From Simmondsia chinensis (taxonomy: Eukaryota; Streptophyta; Magnoliopsida; Caryophyllales; Simmondsiaceae), in contig JAGTTD010000021.1 of NCBI GenBank assembly GCA_018398585.1, forward strand, positions 22,845,107 through 22,909,106: DNA of 64,000 nt. Reading direction: 5' to 3'. The notes beneath the pieces were generated by a model. That model worked only from the letters and a program-made list of their open reading frames with translations. It was not told the origin of the DNA and did not search any database. Numbering within the stretch: position 1 is the first letter of the stretch; every line of letters begins with the position of its first letter. The position numbers and the translations under genes were made by a program. Positions 1-11,058 of the stretch are shown here, piece by piece.

Positions 1-410
1 AGTTAAGAAAATCATACTTAGCATAATCGAACTTATATGATGAGGATATTCCTCCATAAGCACGGTGATTTTTTAAGTGCAATTAGGGATGGTTGATCAA
101 GTTGTGAAAAACTGCTTGTCTTATTTTTGCATAAACATTTTGTACAAAGTGCTTTTTAAGCCCTCCAGTTCCGCGCCGCTCCAGCTCCCGTCTCCGCTGC
201 CAACTCGACCTCCACACCCAGGGAGCTCATTCCCCCTTCGCCGCCTGTCCATTGCTGCTCCAGTCCATCCCAACGCCGCACCATTCCAGTCCACCTCTTC
301 ACTGCCATCACCGTCTCCACATCCGGGGTGATGACTCCCGCCTTGACCTGCCTAATTAACCTTGGCTCGTTCTCGGTTTCGGGTGCCGCCGGCTCTGGCC
401 CGTCCACCTC

Positions 411-541
411 CATGTCGACCACCTGGTCCCGTTCTCTCCTTCGTCACCCCTTTCTATTTCCTCTCTCTCTCTTTTCATGTCGACCACCTGGTCCCGTTCT
501 CTCCTTCGTCGCCCCTTTCTATTTCCTCTCTCTCTTTTCAT
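411..541. repeat. 66-bp tandem duplication
   Basis: Two adjacent units, about 411-476 and 477-541, both start ATGTCGACCACCTGGTCCCG and run into TTTCTATTTCCTCTCTC. They differ at very few positions, so the duplication is recent. It lies inside the retroelement fragment. Confidence 0.85.
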
Positions 542-851
542 ACCCGGGTCCCCCCTGAAGACCCATTTGAACTGAGCCAGACAAACCATCCCCATGACAA
601 CACCTTCCTTGTGCCAGCGTCAAATTTTCTCCCAGAACTGGTCTAGTAGGGCTCGAATGTATTGTCTCGTTGATGTGAACCACCTGACCCACCGTCAGTT
701 GACCCTCCCAGACGATATAATTCCTCAAGAGGCCTCCAGGCGACCCGTCATCTCCTACCCGCCAATCCGGATTTTCTTTCCCCTTTCCTGTGATGTAGGC
801 TCGATACCCCCCTTGTTCGGTACCACTGTCTAGTACCCTGCTTGCATCGCC

Positions 852-875
852 GGGGGGGGGGGGGGGGGGGGGGGG
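852..875 (+). repeat. 24-base poly-G run
   Basis: An uninterrupted run of 24 G residues lies in the retroelement fragment. The length may be an assembly or sequencing estimate. Confidence 0.9.
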
Positions 876-1748
876 ATGGATTTTCCTCTCCTGTCCTCCA
901 CCCTCTTCGAGGTTGTGGTTCGTCTTCTGCAAGGTGTTTCAGTACGTGTCTCTGCTCCGGCTACGTTTGCTGCCCTGCTAGTTCTGATTTTTGCCAGTTG
1001 ACGTGTTGTTTTTCCGGTCTTGTATTGTTTTCGGTGCCTGTTTTTTCCCGGTTTGCTCAGGCTTCTTTTTGTACCCACTTCCGTTTACGGGGTGCCTTAG
1101 GGCTCGCCTGTCGAGTTGCCTGTATATACTACGGCAATGCTAATAATTATCGGAAAAAAAATTGGTGTATTTTTGTTCGAAGCTTTTTTTTATTTTTTTT
1201 GCTTATACTTTTGTTTTACAGGAGAAATATCATTTTTATGCTTTTGTTTTTGTTTAAAAGTAGAAACTGACTTCTGCTCCGATTTAAAATTGTGACAATA
1301 AGCTCAGTAGACAAATCCTGCCATTCACACAAACAAATTCTTTGAGCCATCTGCTGGGTTTGTAGGCCCTAATTTACCTTATTGCACGAAAACAAAAAAA
1401 CTTTCAAGTGAGTAATGAGCTTAAATTATCCGGGACACCGAGTAACAAAAAAAGTGTTAAAAAAAGTACACTGAATAATCCCAATCTTCATATTTTGACA
1501 GACAAGCAAGCTCCTACTATCAGATGTGAAGCACAAGGATTTCATCTCATAATTAAATGTAACGGTTTTTCCCCTAACAAGTGCCTAATCATATCCGTTA
1601 ATAAAGCTATTTTTTGTATAACTATCCGTTTCCTGCAAGTTTCCAACAAGTAAAAATGAAGTACTTACTTAAATGTCATTGTTTGCGGATACCCATGAAA
1701 TCCTTGAAAGAATACACTTGGTAGAAGCGGCTGGAGAGTAGAGAAACA

Positions 1749-4700
1749 CTATAAGGTGGAGCCACCGCCATCAGACATGAGAGAGGCGGCTGCAGCAGAG
1801 GCAGTTGGTACTAGTCCTGTTGATGACCCAGGTTTCGACAAATGCAAAAGCCTGCATCGAACAAGAAGCAAGATCATTACGTCATACATAGAGGTGTAAA
1901 TGAGCTGAATTTGAGACTAGTAGAGTTGAGCCTTGAGAGTCGAAACGAGTCTAAATGAGCAAATCCTGATATATATTGAGTTTTAATGTAGACAATATAG
2001 CCAGCTTTGAGTCTAGAAGCACCATTCAATCCCAAACGACCCTACATTGGACTTAAAGAAACTTGGACGAACTGAATTAAGTCCAAGCTCAAACGAGACA
2101 AGGCTGAACTCAAACTCACGAAGAGCCAAGCTAGAGTTGTTGAACATCAGGTGCACTTGAGCCTCGTATTTGCAAAAATTTAAACGAAAAACCATACATC
2201 ATTCATGCTAATACCTCTTTCACGATGATTTATATGCATTTAATAAAATAAAATACAATGCATATGTTATCTTGGAGGCAATTACAAGAGGTAACATCAC
2301 ATAACAGCTAGCTCCACATCCATTGTCTAACTACCTTTATTTCATTCCATAATGACAACTCAATAAGTCCGAAACACATACGCAGCCTTGTCATTCATGT
2401 ATCTTAAGGCTTGTTTGTCCAAGTTGTAAAACTATTTCTTTAATCATTTTTGAAAAAACACTTTGTAAAAAGTGCTTTCCATTAGAGTATTTTTGTTTAA
2501 AAAATTTTTATTTTTTGCTTCTGCTTCTGATTTATAAGAGAGAGACTTTTCTTACTTCTGCTTAAAAACAAAAAACTGACTCTTGCATCTATTTGAAGCA
2601 CTTCTCTTTCAAAGCCAAACGCAATCTTAAAATATAGAAAAGTGCTTTTTTTAAGAAAAAGATCATGCAAGCACTTACGGAGCAAGATATTCACAGAAGG
2701 ACGAAACTGCGGCCACAACTTCAGTGTAGTTATCTGATGTTGCAGGAGCTGTCACTTCAACTAGTTGCATCCCGGGTGTAACAGGCTCCGCTTCATCGAT
2801 CGCATGTGTTTTTGGCATCTTATTTATCGATGAAACAGTAACCTTTATCTGAGCACCTCGTTGGAAGTTGAACGTGAAACCCACTCGCAGCAGCTCATGA
2901 TCTAACCTGTAGCCCAGTGAATTAAACAAACGGAGTGCATTCTTGCTTACTTTACTTTCCACCATGGTTCGTACCAGAACAGAGATCTGATCTGCACCAG
3001 CACCTCTCATTGGACCACCTATATGACGAACGGTCCTGTATTTTGGAACGGGTGAGTACTATGAAGATACTTTGGGTTGCTCGAAATCAAAGTGACTCTC
3101 TCAACTTTCAATTTCATCAAACACACCCCTTAACTATCAGTTGTTATTAATTGGAACCCTTCTTGTAGTTGCATTCAAATCTTGAACTTCATTAATGATC
3201 AAAACACTCACATATCACTTAATTAGCTTAAAGTAGACGCACTACATCATTCCACGTGATGTTCATGTAATTTTGGTTGCTGATTGACAGAGTTAAAACG
3301 ACAGAACTGACGTAGAAAACATAATTATACACATAAGTTGAGGGGTCGCTTTAATGAAATTGAAAATTGGGGGTCACTTAAATTTTAAGAAATAGTTCAT
3401 GGGGTTTGAGTTATATTTATCCTTCCGAAAATTATGCATAAACAATACGAAAAAAGATAACTGATGCGGCAAAATTATACCATTCTCATACCATGTAGGC
3501 TCAGGCTGCTCAAGATCACATATAAGTCGAACCTCAGAATTCACGGACCCTGTGGATAATATATGCAACGGTTGATGCAAACGATTATATGGATTTGGAA
3601 AACAAAACATAAGGAGTTACAAATTTAAAAAAGAAAAGAAACACTTGCCAAGGTTGGGACTGTTTTTTAGGCAGAGCTCATGAATTCGTAATCGTTCCTT
3701 GTTAACTCCACAAAGACCTTGAAGAAGAATCTCAAGCGCCTCGACATGCTACAGTACAAACAAAAAAAATTTGAACATATAAAAGAGCGAGAACCATATG
3801 CTTTTTAGGATTGGGATTGAAAATAACGAGAAATTACAGTATCATGTAAAGTTGTGTAAGGGCTATATTGGAATTAGAAAGTTGTACGATCGGTGGTAAC
3901 TGTTCTGCATGGTTTGGAGGGTAACTGGTAAACTAGGGGCAGCTCAAGTGGTAAAGCTCTTAAGTTTGACGCTTCATGAACCGTCAGATGGGAATCAAAA
4001 CGTGCCCTTACTTGCAAACAATTTCTTGAGACCACTAGCTCAGAGTGCAAGCTCCTACTTCATTACTTGTTAGGAAACTTCCTAGTTGGTGATGCATGAA
4101 ATCCGAGGATTAGTTGAGTGACATAAGCCAGCTCATACACCCAGTTACAAAAAAGGGATAATTACAGTACTTTGATGTTCGAACCCCTATTAGTAAAATA
4201 CGGTCGGGGAATTAAATAAAATCTAACACATACACGTATTATTTGGTTTTATAAACGAAAATTTTGATGGAAAGTTCATTGATTTACCAAAGTAAGGATA
4301 ATCTCAGTTAGAATAGCCGTACCAAAAGCATAACACATAGTAAATGATATGGTACAATCAATAATTAGAAAGTTAAAGTGACAAATTTAGCATAATATAA
4401 AATATGGATATTTAATTTAGGTGTAAATATTAATTATTTTCAATTATCATTTATTTTTTCAATGAGGAAATTTACTGATATGTGTTATAATACATGTATT
4501 ATACAGATAATATCAAGAAACACGTATTTAACACATTATTGGCAATTAAAAGTAAACCCCTTTTAATAGGAACATAAGGGTATGTGCTCAAAATATGTAT
4601 TATACACGTTTTTTACTAGCAAAGGTTCGAACAGGGATAAGCAATCGTTGCCTAGGGACAGTGATTTCTTCCTAGAGTTCGATTCTGAAACTAATTGACT

Positions 4701-5744
4701 GAACTGACAAAATTAGGCCTTAGCAACCTAAAAGTTAAGATTCTTCAGGTAATAGCTAACATATGAACAAATCTCAGAAGAGCTGGTGGATTCCAAATAT
4801 GCATTATGACAATTCCACAACAATTCAGCAAATAGCAACCAAAACTCCCCCAAACACTTGCTATCAAGCGCAGATTTCATTCCCACAACTTGGGATGGCT
4901 CAACAAGTAATGCTGAAGCAATAAACAATACTTCAAAACACCACCCATAAACAATAAGGCTCGGTTATTTTGATGGAAGGCATTTTTCATCTCAATTTTA
5001 TTGTTTCTCTGTATAACTTTAGATACTATTATCCGCAATTGAAGGGAAATTAACTTCCCCATTTTACTTCACGGAAGGGATAATGTAATTTGTTGTAATC
5101 TCATCTTATATGCTTCATTTTAACCTCAACTTGGGCAAGTATGAACCTCATATAAATTTATAGAATGAACCATATTTTTAACTAGAAAGCCAAAAATTTT
5201 GAAAAAATATTTTTAATTGAAAATATTTTAGTTTTACATTGAGTCAAATGAAGCATTAATGAAAGAAATAAGTGTTCAATCATGCTCCACAAACGGTGAT
5301 TGTTAAGGACTCCACGTGTGAGTCCAGTAAAAGTCCCACATAGAAAGCATGAGAGGTAAGAGATCAATATGTAAGCTTAGTGGGTTACTCTACTTAATGT
5401 CCATTAGTTGTCAAATGGAATAGAACCACACTTAGACTTATATGTGTACGTACAAACACCAAGGATTAACAGTGATAGTTCAAGGACAACTTTACATAAG
5501 GTTGGGATTATTTCTTCTTCAAGTCATTTTTACTACTCATTCATACAAGCAAACAATTGAAATGGGGAATGAGAACTTGCCTCCAAACTACACCACAGCC
5601 TGAACTTCTCAAAATTTTGAACAAATTAACAGAATTATGCAAACAGACAATAAAATGCAGAACTTTAACTGAATTAAACAGAGAAAAAAGATGAAAATTA
5701 AAGCTCACCCGAGTCTCAATAATACCTTGAACCACACACTCCAT
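1749..5744 (-). CDS. MED18: Mediator complex subunit 18
   Basis: MED18 is a head-module subunit of Mediator, which links transcription factors to RNA polymerase II in the nucleus. Five coding exons join in phase: 5709-5744, 3649-3748, 3492-3549, 2679-3035 and 1749-1851, giving 217 residues; plant MED18 is about that long. The product opens MECVVQGIIETR-HVEALEIL, contains SEVRLICDLEQPEPTW and MRGAGADQISVLVRTMVESK, and ends in an alanine-rich tail with SLMSDGGGSTL, all familiar plant MED18 blocks. Intron 2 (3550-3648) uses a GC donor (G|GCAAGTG); the nearby GT alternative breaks the frame. The residue at position 12 is R where I expect Q. A 5'UTR intron is likely, with an acceptor at 5785 and a donor at 5931. 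Introns hold two MITEs and a TRIM solo LTR. Confidence 0.93.
1880..2180. repeat. degenerate GAGCT/AAGCTC repeat
   Basis: The stretch is rich in AAGCTC, GAGCC and CTCGAG-like words with no reading frame, and it resembles the copies at 27.1, 35.6, 39.9, 45.5, 47.5 and 49.5 kb. It lies in the last MED18 intron. Confidence 0.45.
2405..2668. mobile_element. MITE, AAGTGCTTTT family
   Basis: This non-coding element has inverted ends with AAAAGTGCTTT near 2470 and AAAAGTGCTTTTTTTAAG near 2639, and a middle rich in TTGCTTCTGCTTCTG. It sits in the last MED18 intron and stops about ten bases from the splice donor at 2677-2678. Other copies lie near 14.0, 14.9, 15.5, 32.7 and 38.3 kb. hAT-type origin is inference from the GGCCTGTTTGG-like ends of the best copies. 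Confidence 0.6.
3930..4060 (+). mobile_element. tRNA-derived SINE-like head
   Basis: GCAGCTCAAGTGGTAAAGC resembles a pol III A box and TGGGAATCAAAACG, about 50 bases on, a degenerate B box. This spacing suits a tRNA-derived SINE head. No tail or target-site duplication was found. Confidence 0.35.
4961..5256 (+). mobile_element. MITE, AAAACATTTTCC family
   Basis: It begins GGCTCGGTTATTTTGATGG and ends with GAAAATATTTTAG...GAGTCAAATGAAGC, matching the copy at 35021-35393 in order and content (TTGTTTCTCTGTATAACTTT, GAAGGGAAATT, CAACTTGGGCAAGTATGAAC). It is non-coding, in MED18 intron 1. Confidence 0.6.
5301..5471 (+). mobile_element. TRIM solo LTR with 5-bp target-site duplication
   Basis: The 171-bp element starts TGTTAAGGACTCC and ends GGATTAACA (TG...CA). 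It is flanked by GTGAT on both sides (5296-5300 and 5472-5476). The same LTR is found with primer-binding sites in the array at 41275-41966 and at 63543-64000, so this is a solo LTR of that family. It lies in MED18 intron 1. Confidence 0.85.
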
Positions 5745-5931
5745 CAAAAAATCACTCTAATTCTCAAGTGGTTTTATGGAACACCTGCAAATTACAGTAA
5801 TTCCAAATAATTAGGGTTAACAAAGTAATTCATCGCTAGAGCTCAATTACAGCTGAAATGTAAACCCTAATTATCTTAGGAATGGACAAATAGAGTTGAG
5901 AGAGGAAGAGATGTAAAAATATATAAGGTAC

Positions 5932-6085
5932 CTCGAGTACAGGAAGTTGCTTTCTCTCTCTTCCGCCGTCCGGCAGCGTCTCGCCGGCGGAGGCTGAGGG
6001 CCGGCGGTGGCGGCACGAAAAATCGGGGAACGGAGACGATGGAAGCGGGATAGATAAGAAAGAGAAGAGATGAAAATTCAAACAT
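5932..6085 (-). promoter_or_regulatory. MED18 5' leader exon and proximal promoter
   Basis: A GC-rich block (about 5940-6030) stands out in AT-rich surroundings. On the minus strand it ends in CTCGAG|GTACCT, a usable splice donor, and an acceptor (TTTGCAG) lies at 5785, 40 bases before the ATG. This is the expected layout of an untranslated first exon. Its transcription start is not visible. Confidence 0.5.
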
Positions 6086-6946
6086 TAAATAAAAAAAATT
6101 ATTATTTAGGTATCTTTAGATTTTAATATATATTATTTAAATACTTTAATATTTTAATATATATAATAAAGTATTATACATTTTTAATATTTTATCATTA
6201 GATACTATGCCATCAAAATGATAAATTTTTATAAAAATTTAACCAATTTATATAGAAAATATTAATATAATACATGAATACAATAATATATATATATATA
6301 TGGGATGCCAAATTTAAAGCAAAATTTATCAAAATTACAATTAAAAAATTTCCATGAATATTTGGACTTTCCATATAATTCATAAACATAAAATTGAAGT
6401 TACATAGTAAAAAAGCAAAAAATAAAAAATAAGTATTCATGTATTTGATCATATTAAATACATAAAAATTATATAAATTATATTTTGAAAAACATCATTT
6501 GTACATTGCACGTATATATTTACTTCCATGAATTGCATTGGTCAATTTTATCTAAAGACATTGTTGTTTTCCTCTCTGAAAATAATAACTATGCTTTATA
6601 CAACGAGAACAAAGACTACTTTATTATACTCTATCGTCTTATTGTGTGTAAGAAAGACTGTAATAAACAAACTCTACAACTTACATAGTTGTAAAAATTT
6701 CCTAGCGATCCTTTTCAATATGCAACAGTATACAAAAATCCAACATACAAAACTCGAACTCTTATATGATAAGATGTACACAATTTCATCAATCAAACTT
6801 CTCGAAGAGACGAGCCGTCTCTAAAACCTAAACATATAAGCTTTCGACCGTAACGACACAATTTCCATTGATAAATAAAAGAATTCAAGTGCAATGTATG
6901 TTGATTTCTTTCGGTAATGTATAACAAGATAACTGTAACAGCTAGT
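6085..6946. other. AT-rich intergenic stretch
   Basis: The stretch between the MED18 promoter and the end of the UPF0114 gene is very AT-rich, with an (AT)n run near 6287-6302. I see no gene. The open frames here have no recognisable content. Confidence 0.6.
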
Positions 6947-9900
6947 TTAGCTTTGGCGACGATGAAGAAGAGAGAGGAGAAGGACGGAAGCGGAGGAGAA
7001 GAAGAGAGCGGCAGCAAAACAGGAGAGGTCGAACGGGGAGACTAGAGGGAGGGAGGTGAAATTGCCAAGGGTTCCGACTTGAAGAAGCAGCATCACTGCT
7101 TGGCCCACCCTCGTCTTTGCCTTTATAACCGATTCCCTCTCCATCCATGACGGGATCATCTATTTATGGCAAAACCGAAAACAAATTACTTTAAATCATA
7201 TTTCCCCAACAATATACAGCAGTAACAACAACAACAAAACCAGTGCATCAGAGAGCTCCGGCCGCAGCAAGGTTTGGGGAGGGTGAGATGTACACAAATT
7301 TACCTCTCGGAGGTTGTTTCCGAATGGCCCCTAAAATTTATCGTTTAGTTACTCTAAAATTTAAGCATGTAGCATGATTTATCCTAACATTTAAAACTTT
7401 CATTTAGGTATTATTAATTTTAAAATTTTATCAAGCAAGTACTCTATGTTGAAATTAAGTGGATTTTCGTAAGAGAACACCAAAATGGAATGCGATTCAA
7501 ACATAATATAGGTGTATTCTATCATCATAATCGGATGATGTTTTCGCCCAAAAAAGGCTAAAATGGCACATGATTTTAGTACTACATAATTTTGCTGAAT
7601 TTTCATTAAAAATATTGACATGATTTATATTATTATAATTATATACTATGAAACTTTAGTAAGAACCGGGACATTTCTGACAAAAGTTCACCGAAACATT
7701 GGTGGATTCCATTAGACGGTACTTAGGCATTGTAGGACACATATTGTGCCTATTAAAATGTCACGACACTTGAGGATTTTTCAGTAAATGACACATACAT
7801 ATATTTTGTCATTTGTGTATGCACCAAGTAAAGGTAAATTATTCAAGACTCTTGAGTACAGTTATTGAAATGGGTTAAACATACCAAACCGAACCAGAAA
7901 ACTCCCGACCTAAACCCCGTATTTATGTCATGTTTATGTCACATTATCGTGTCGTATCAAATTCTAACCGGTAAAAAAAAAAAAAAGAATGAAATTGAGA
8001 AGATAGCTAACCTGGAGAGTGAAGAGGGGAAAGAAATTAGATTGGGGGAGATGAGGGAGGCTATTGTTGATGGATTTGGATCCCACAAACATCACATACA
8101 ATCCCATCCCAAATACCAGCATTGCTATCCCTATTATAAACATATCTGCCACCAAAAACCAAAACAAACCGTTTATATATTCAGTATATTTAAAATATCC
8201 CACATCGAAATTGTGAGAGAAAAGCGATCAATTTATAACTTTAGTGAGCTACTTCATGATATAGGACGAGTAGCAGAGGGGTTTATGGAGCAATTGGACA
8301 GTTGAAAACTCAAACAGGTGGACCAGAAACACTAATCTACAACTAATTAACAACTTCAAGCGGGCATAACTTTTGATCAGTGAGGAGTTACACGGTGAAT
8401 TACTTGTCAAATTAAAGCTCTTAGATCAAACTATGCAATCCCGGCCGCCTTGCTACTGGACCTACTTATTTTCCCCAAATTCAGCCTCTAAACGTGTTTT
8501 CGGGCCACTTTTAGGTTTTACGGATAGTATAGTGGGCAATTTGTTTACCAACCCTATTAGAACTCTAAAATTAAGCATGCTTGGGCGAGAGTAGTACCAA
8601 GATGGGTGACCTCCTGAGAAGTCCTCGTGTTGCCAACCCTATAAGATTGGGGGTCCTTGGAAACAGCCTCTCGGCAGGGTTACACTATGAAGGGGTAAGG
8701 CTGCGTACATCCGCCCCTCCCAAACTCCGCTTATACGGGAACCTTTGAGGCACTGGATCTATTGTTGTTGTTGTATAGTTGGCAATTCGTGATTTTGTAT
8801 TTTTAAGGTTTTGTTTAGTTTCCTTATAATAGTCTTGTGATCAATGAAATTCTCAATATAGAAACCCTAGTTTGTTTTTTCTCTTGTTTCGCTAGATTCC
8901 AAATTTTTATTTTGAACTTGACGTGTTCAAATCGGTTTCTCGTTTCCGATTCGCATCACTCATGTAAATTAGTTTTAGAATAAAACCTCACTCTGAGCTA
9001 CACATCGTAACTTTATGAATCAGACCAAGACTCGGTAAAATTTCACATTACACATATAATATAGAAAGAGAGAGTGGGTATATACCTATGGCTTCGATAA
9101 GTATGTGTAGCACAAGCCCGTGATCTATTTTGAGAGACAATGCATGGATGTACTGTATGTACGCACGCACTATCATAAAGCATCCCTGCATTTACATTAT
9201 ACCATGCAAAACACTTCAATTATTGTGTTAAATTTTACTGGCTTTTAGGCTCGATCCACATAGTTGGAAGATATAAGATCCACATATAAGCTCAAATAGG
9301 GTTCCATCCTAAAACCAATTGATAATAGGTGAAGTAATCCACTAGACTTAAATATTGATTTCTTCACTCTCACAACTCCTGTGTATGTGAGATTCACATT
9401 AGACTCACATATAGAGTTCTTAATATATTGTATTGTTAATTAGTAGCAATAACACAAAGTAGGCATTTACCTGTAATGACAAAGCTGCATACATCTCACT
9501 TTCCTCAAACCCCGCCTTACAACAACAACAATAAAAAAAACCAGTGCCTCGAACAAAGGACTCTCGCATAAGCAGGGTCTGAGAGGGGCGGAATGTACGC
9601 AAACTTACCCCTTCAGGGTGAATATTGTTGTTGTTGTATATAATTAAATATAATAATGGTATTAACATAAGAATGAAGTACCTCAAGGAAGCAGAGTATC
9701 GAACCCAGCAGGGAGCCTCCAACAGCAAGGAAGGTCAAGAACCTGCAGTCTACTATAGCCTGCAACTTCCATGCATTGTTAGTAAAGTATAAGTATAATT
9801 GGCATATTAGACACGTATTTGCATCTTTTCGAGTTTAAAAACGACGTTTACTAATCATTGTCAATAATACGGTAAGATATGGATGTTCTTATGTTAGTTG

Positions 9901-11058
9901 TATATCACAACTTATAACACGCATGAAAAACAAATAATTGGTTGAAAATAATCATACTTATACCTAAATTAACCATTTATAATTTATATTTTACTAAATT
10001 TGTTACCTCAACTCCCAAATTATTGATATATGGGCTTTGCTACACGCCACGAGAAGGAGGCGCATGAAAATGCCACGAATAGGGCACAGTTGGTCGTTAA
10101 CTACCAACTTGTTCCTAAGCACCCTGCTTCTCGTGACATTTTCGTGAGTTTTTTCTTGTGACTTTTAGAATTTTCCATTCATATATACTTTACTTGTTAC
10201 TATTCGTTATGTTTCTTGTCATCGCTATTATTGGTAACACCATCCAACAAATATCTAATTGACTAAATTGTATCCCTCTCCACTGCATCAGTATTTTAAA
10301 ATGAGTTCTTATAACCATGAGTGTAATCTTATATAACTTTTTTCTTGCAAGTCAACAGACTTTATTTATGTATAGAGTCTAATAATACATTAATATATTA
10401 AACTCCGTTTAATTCTCGTATTATATTTTACTAGCTATGGTTTCTTGATCATAACTCATATACTCTTGTAATCGTATATTATATCAATATTTTCTAGTAA
10501 TAATTATCAAGATTCAGACAAAAATTCATCATATGACATCAAATAACTTTATTCTATACATTAGAATGTGCCGATAAATGCATGTGTAAGACGATAATAT
10601 CCTACATTTTAAATTGACAATAGGTGGAGTAACCTGCTATACTTATATGTTATCGATATGTTATTCTCTTGACTCTCAATTGCCCAATGTAAGATTCAAC
10701 CATACAGACTTACATGTGGAATCCTCGACAACTAGTACGTAATAATTTAACTAACCCTTTCGAAAGAATGTTGGAGCTGGATCTTGGTAGGCATGCAGTT
10801 ACCAAAGGAGACCACAGCAGCCACCGCACTGCCCCACACGCCACCGTCCACTTTATCTCTACTTTCCAACACTGCCGCACTCGCAGCCTGCGCCGCCGCT
10901 GCCGGAAACTTCCCCTCGCCGGAGCTCCACCCTTTACTGTTACTGCCTTTACATGCAGAAACTATTCTCGTTGAATAACATTTACTCCGATCGAAAGAAG
11001 AAATGCAATATTGATGACGAAGAATTGGTCTAGACAAGAATCTAGTGATTAGTGCCAT
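6947..11058 (-). CDS. UPF0114/YqhA-like membrane protein, organelle-targeted
   Basis: Five exons join in phase: 10756-11058, 9682-9759, 9086-9185, 8012-8145 and 6947-7159, giving 275 residues. The N-terminus (MALITRFLSRPILRHQ) is basic and free of acidic residues, like a chloroplast or mitochondrial transit peptide. The core has DCRFLTFLAVGGSLLGSIL, then GCFMIVRAY, then EAIDMFIIGIAMLVFGMGLY, which are the signature blocks of plant UPF0114 proteins. About four hydrophobic segments are visible, near 105-125, 161-181, 226-240 and 250-268. UPF0114 proteins are small membrane proteins of unclear function, so I do not assign a reaction. Residues 35-100 are alanine- and glycine-rich and poorly conserved. 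Every intron checked holds SINE material, including a 5S-headed copy in intron 3. Confidence 0.88.
7221..7315 (-). mobile_element. SINE body, headless, UPF0114 intron 4
   Basis: Read on the minus strand, it has the body of the 5S-headed SINE family and ends in a (TTG)n tail, seen here as AACAACAACAAC. The 5S head is missing, and no clear target-site duplication was found. Confidence 0.6.
7860..7970. repeat. ATGGGTTAAA/CGTGTCGT dispersed repeat
   Basis: It contains AATGGGTTAAAC, GACCTAAACCC, TCATGTTTATGTC and ATCGTGTCGTATCA. The same words occur near 11.4-11.54, 31.7-32.2 and 58.8-58.97 kb, so this is a dispersed non-coding repeat. Confidence 0.45.
8527..8787 (+). mobile_element. 5S rRNA-derived SINE, near full length, with TSD
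   Basis: The element proper is 8542-8772. Its head matches plant 5S rRNA: TTAAGCATGCTTGGGCGAGA, AGTAGTACCAAGATGGGTGA, then CCTCCTGAGAAGTCCTCGTG and TTGCCAACCCT, the 5S 3' end. Box A, intermediate element and box C of the 5S internal promoter are all recognisable. A short deletion removes part of the 5S 5' arm. The body follows: GGAAACAGCCTCTC, GGGGTAAGGCTGCGTACATC and TTGTTGTTGTTG. Flanks GTATAGTGGGCAATT (8527-8541) and GTATAGTTGGCAATT (8773-8787) match at 14 of 15 bases, as expected of target-primed insertion. It sits in UPF0114 intron 3. Confidence 0.88.
9245..9425 (-). mobile_element. TRIM solo LTR, UPF0114 intron 2
   Basis: On the minus strand it carries the TRIM LTR blocks: TTAAGAACTC, then GTGGATTACTTCACCTATTA-like sequence, then a GGAACC..ATTTGAGCTTATATGTGGAT block. 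Ends are degenerate and the target-site duplication is not clear. Confidence 0.6.
9478..9637. mobile_element. SINE inserted in an opposite-strand SINE
   Basis: A plus-strand body piece (AAGCTGCATACATCTCAC, 9483-9500, running to CCCCGCCTTA) is followed by a minus-strand copy (AACAACAACAAT ... CTTACCCCTTCAGGG, about 9520-9617) and then a plus-strand (TTG)n tail (TATTGTTGTTGTTGTATA). The simplest reading is one copy inserted into another of opposite orientation. Both lack the 5S head. Confidence 0.55.
10595..10735 (-). mobile_element. TRIM solo LTR fragment
   Basis: Minus-strand copy of the TRIM LTR with the GTTACTCCACCTATTGTCAA block and an adjacent TATAAGT region. It lies just inside intron 1 of the UPF0114 gene, about 20 bases from the splice donor at 10754-10755. 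Confidence 0.55.

Larger units (their letters stand above)
164..1162 (+). mobile_element. LINE-like 3' fragment with A-run
   Basis: This roughly 1-kb C- and T-rich stretch ends in TTATCGGAAAAAAA. The last part resembles the element at 46380-46572, sharing CTCGCCT.TCGAGT and AA.TTATCGGAAAAAAA, so both look like 3' ends of one non-LTR retroelement family. No reverse transcriptase reading frame is present, so the element is 5' truncated or non-autonomous. It contains a 66-bp tandem duplication and a 24-G run. Assignment to L1-type LINEs is inference from the 3' A-run and 5' truncation. Confidence 0.45.
85..1290. mobile_element. MITE (AAGTGCTTTT family) split by a retroelement insertion
   Basis: The left part (about 85-163) and right part (about 1163-1290) read together like the MITE copy at 2405-2668: a CAAGTTGT-type end, AAAGTGCTTTTTA, then GTATTTTTGTT and a run rich in GCTTCTG. 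The material between them ends in an A-run and looks like a later insertion. No protein is encoded. Ends and target-site duplications are not resolved. Confidence 0.5.

Noticed and set aside
842..1270. 142-codon plus-strand frame starting with a glycine run
   Set aside because: The glycines come from the poly-G run and the rest is retroelement 3' sequence.
7865..8305. 146-codon plus-strand reading frame
   Set aside because: It is antisense to UPF0114 exon 4 and has no recognisable content.
8555..8640. A functional 5S rRNA gene
   Set aside because: The 5' arm is partly deleted, the similarity continues directly into a SINE body with a TTG tail, and target-site duplications flank the whole.
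10714..10974. 86-codon plus-strand frame
   Set aside because: Antisense to UPF0114 exon 1, where GC-rich codons keep other frames open.
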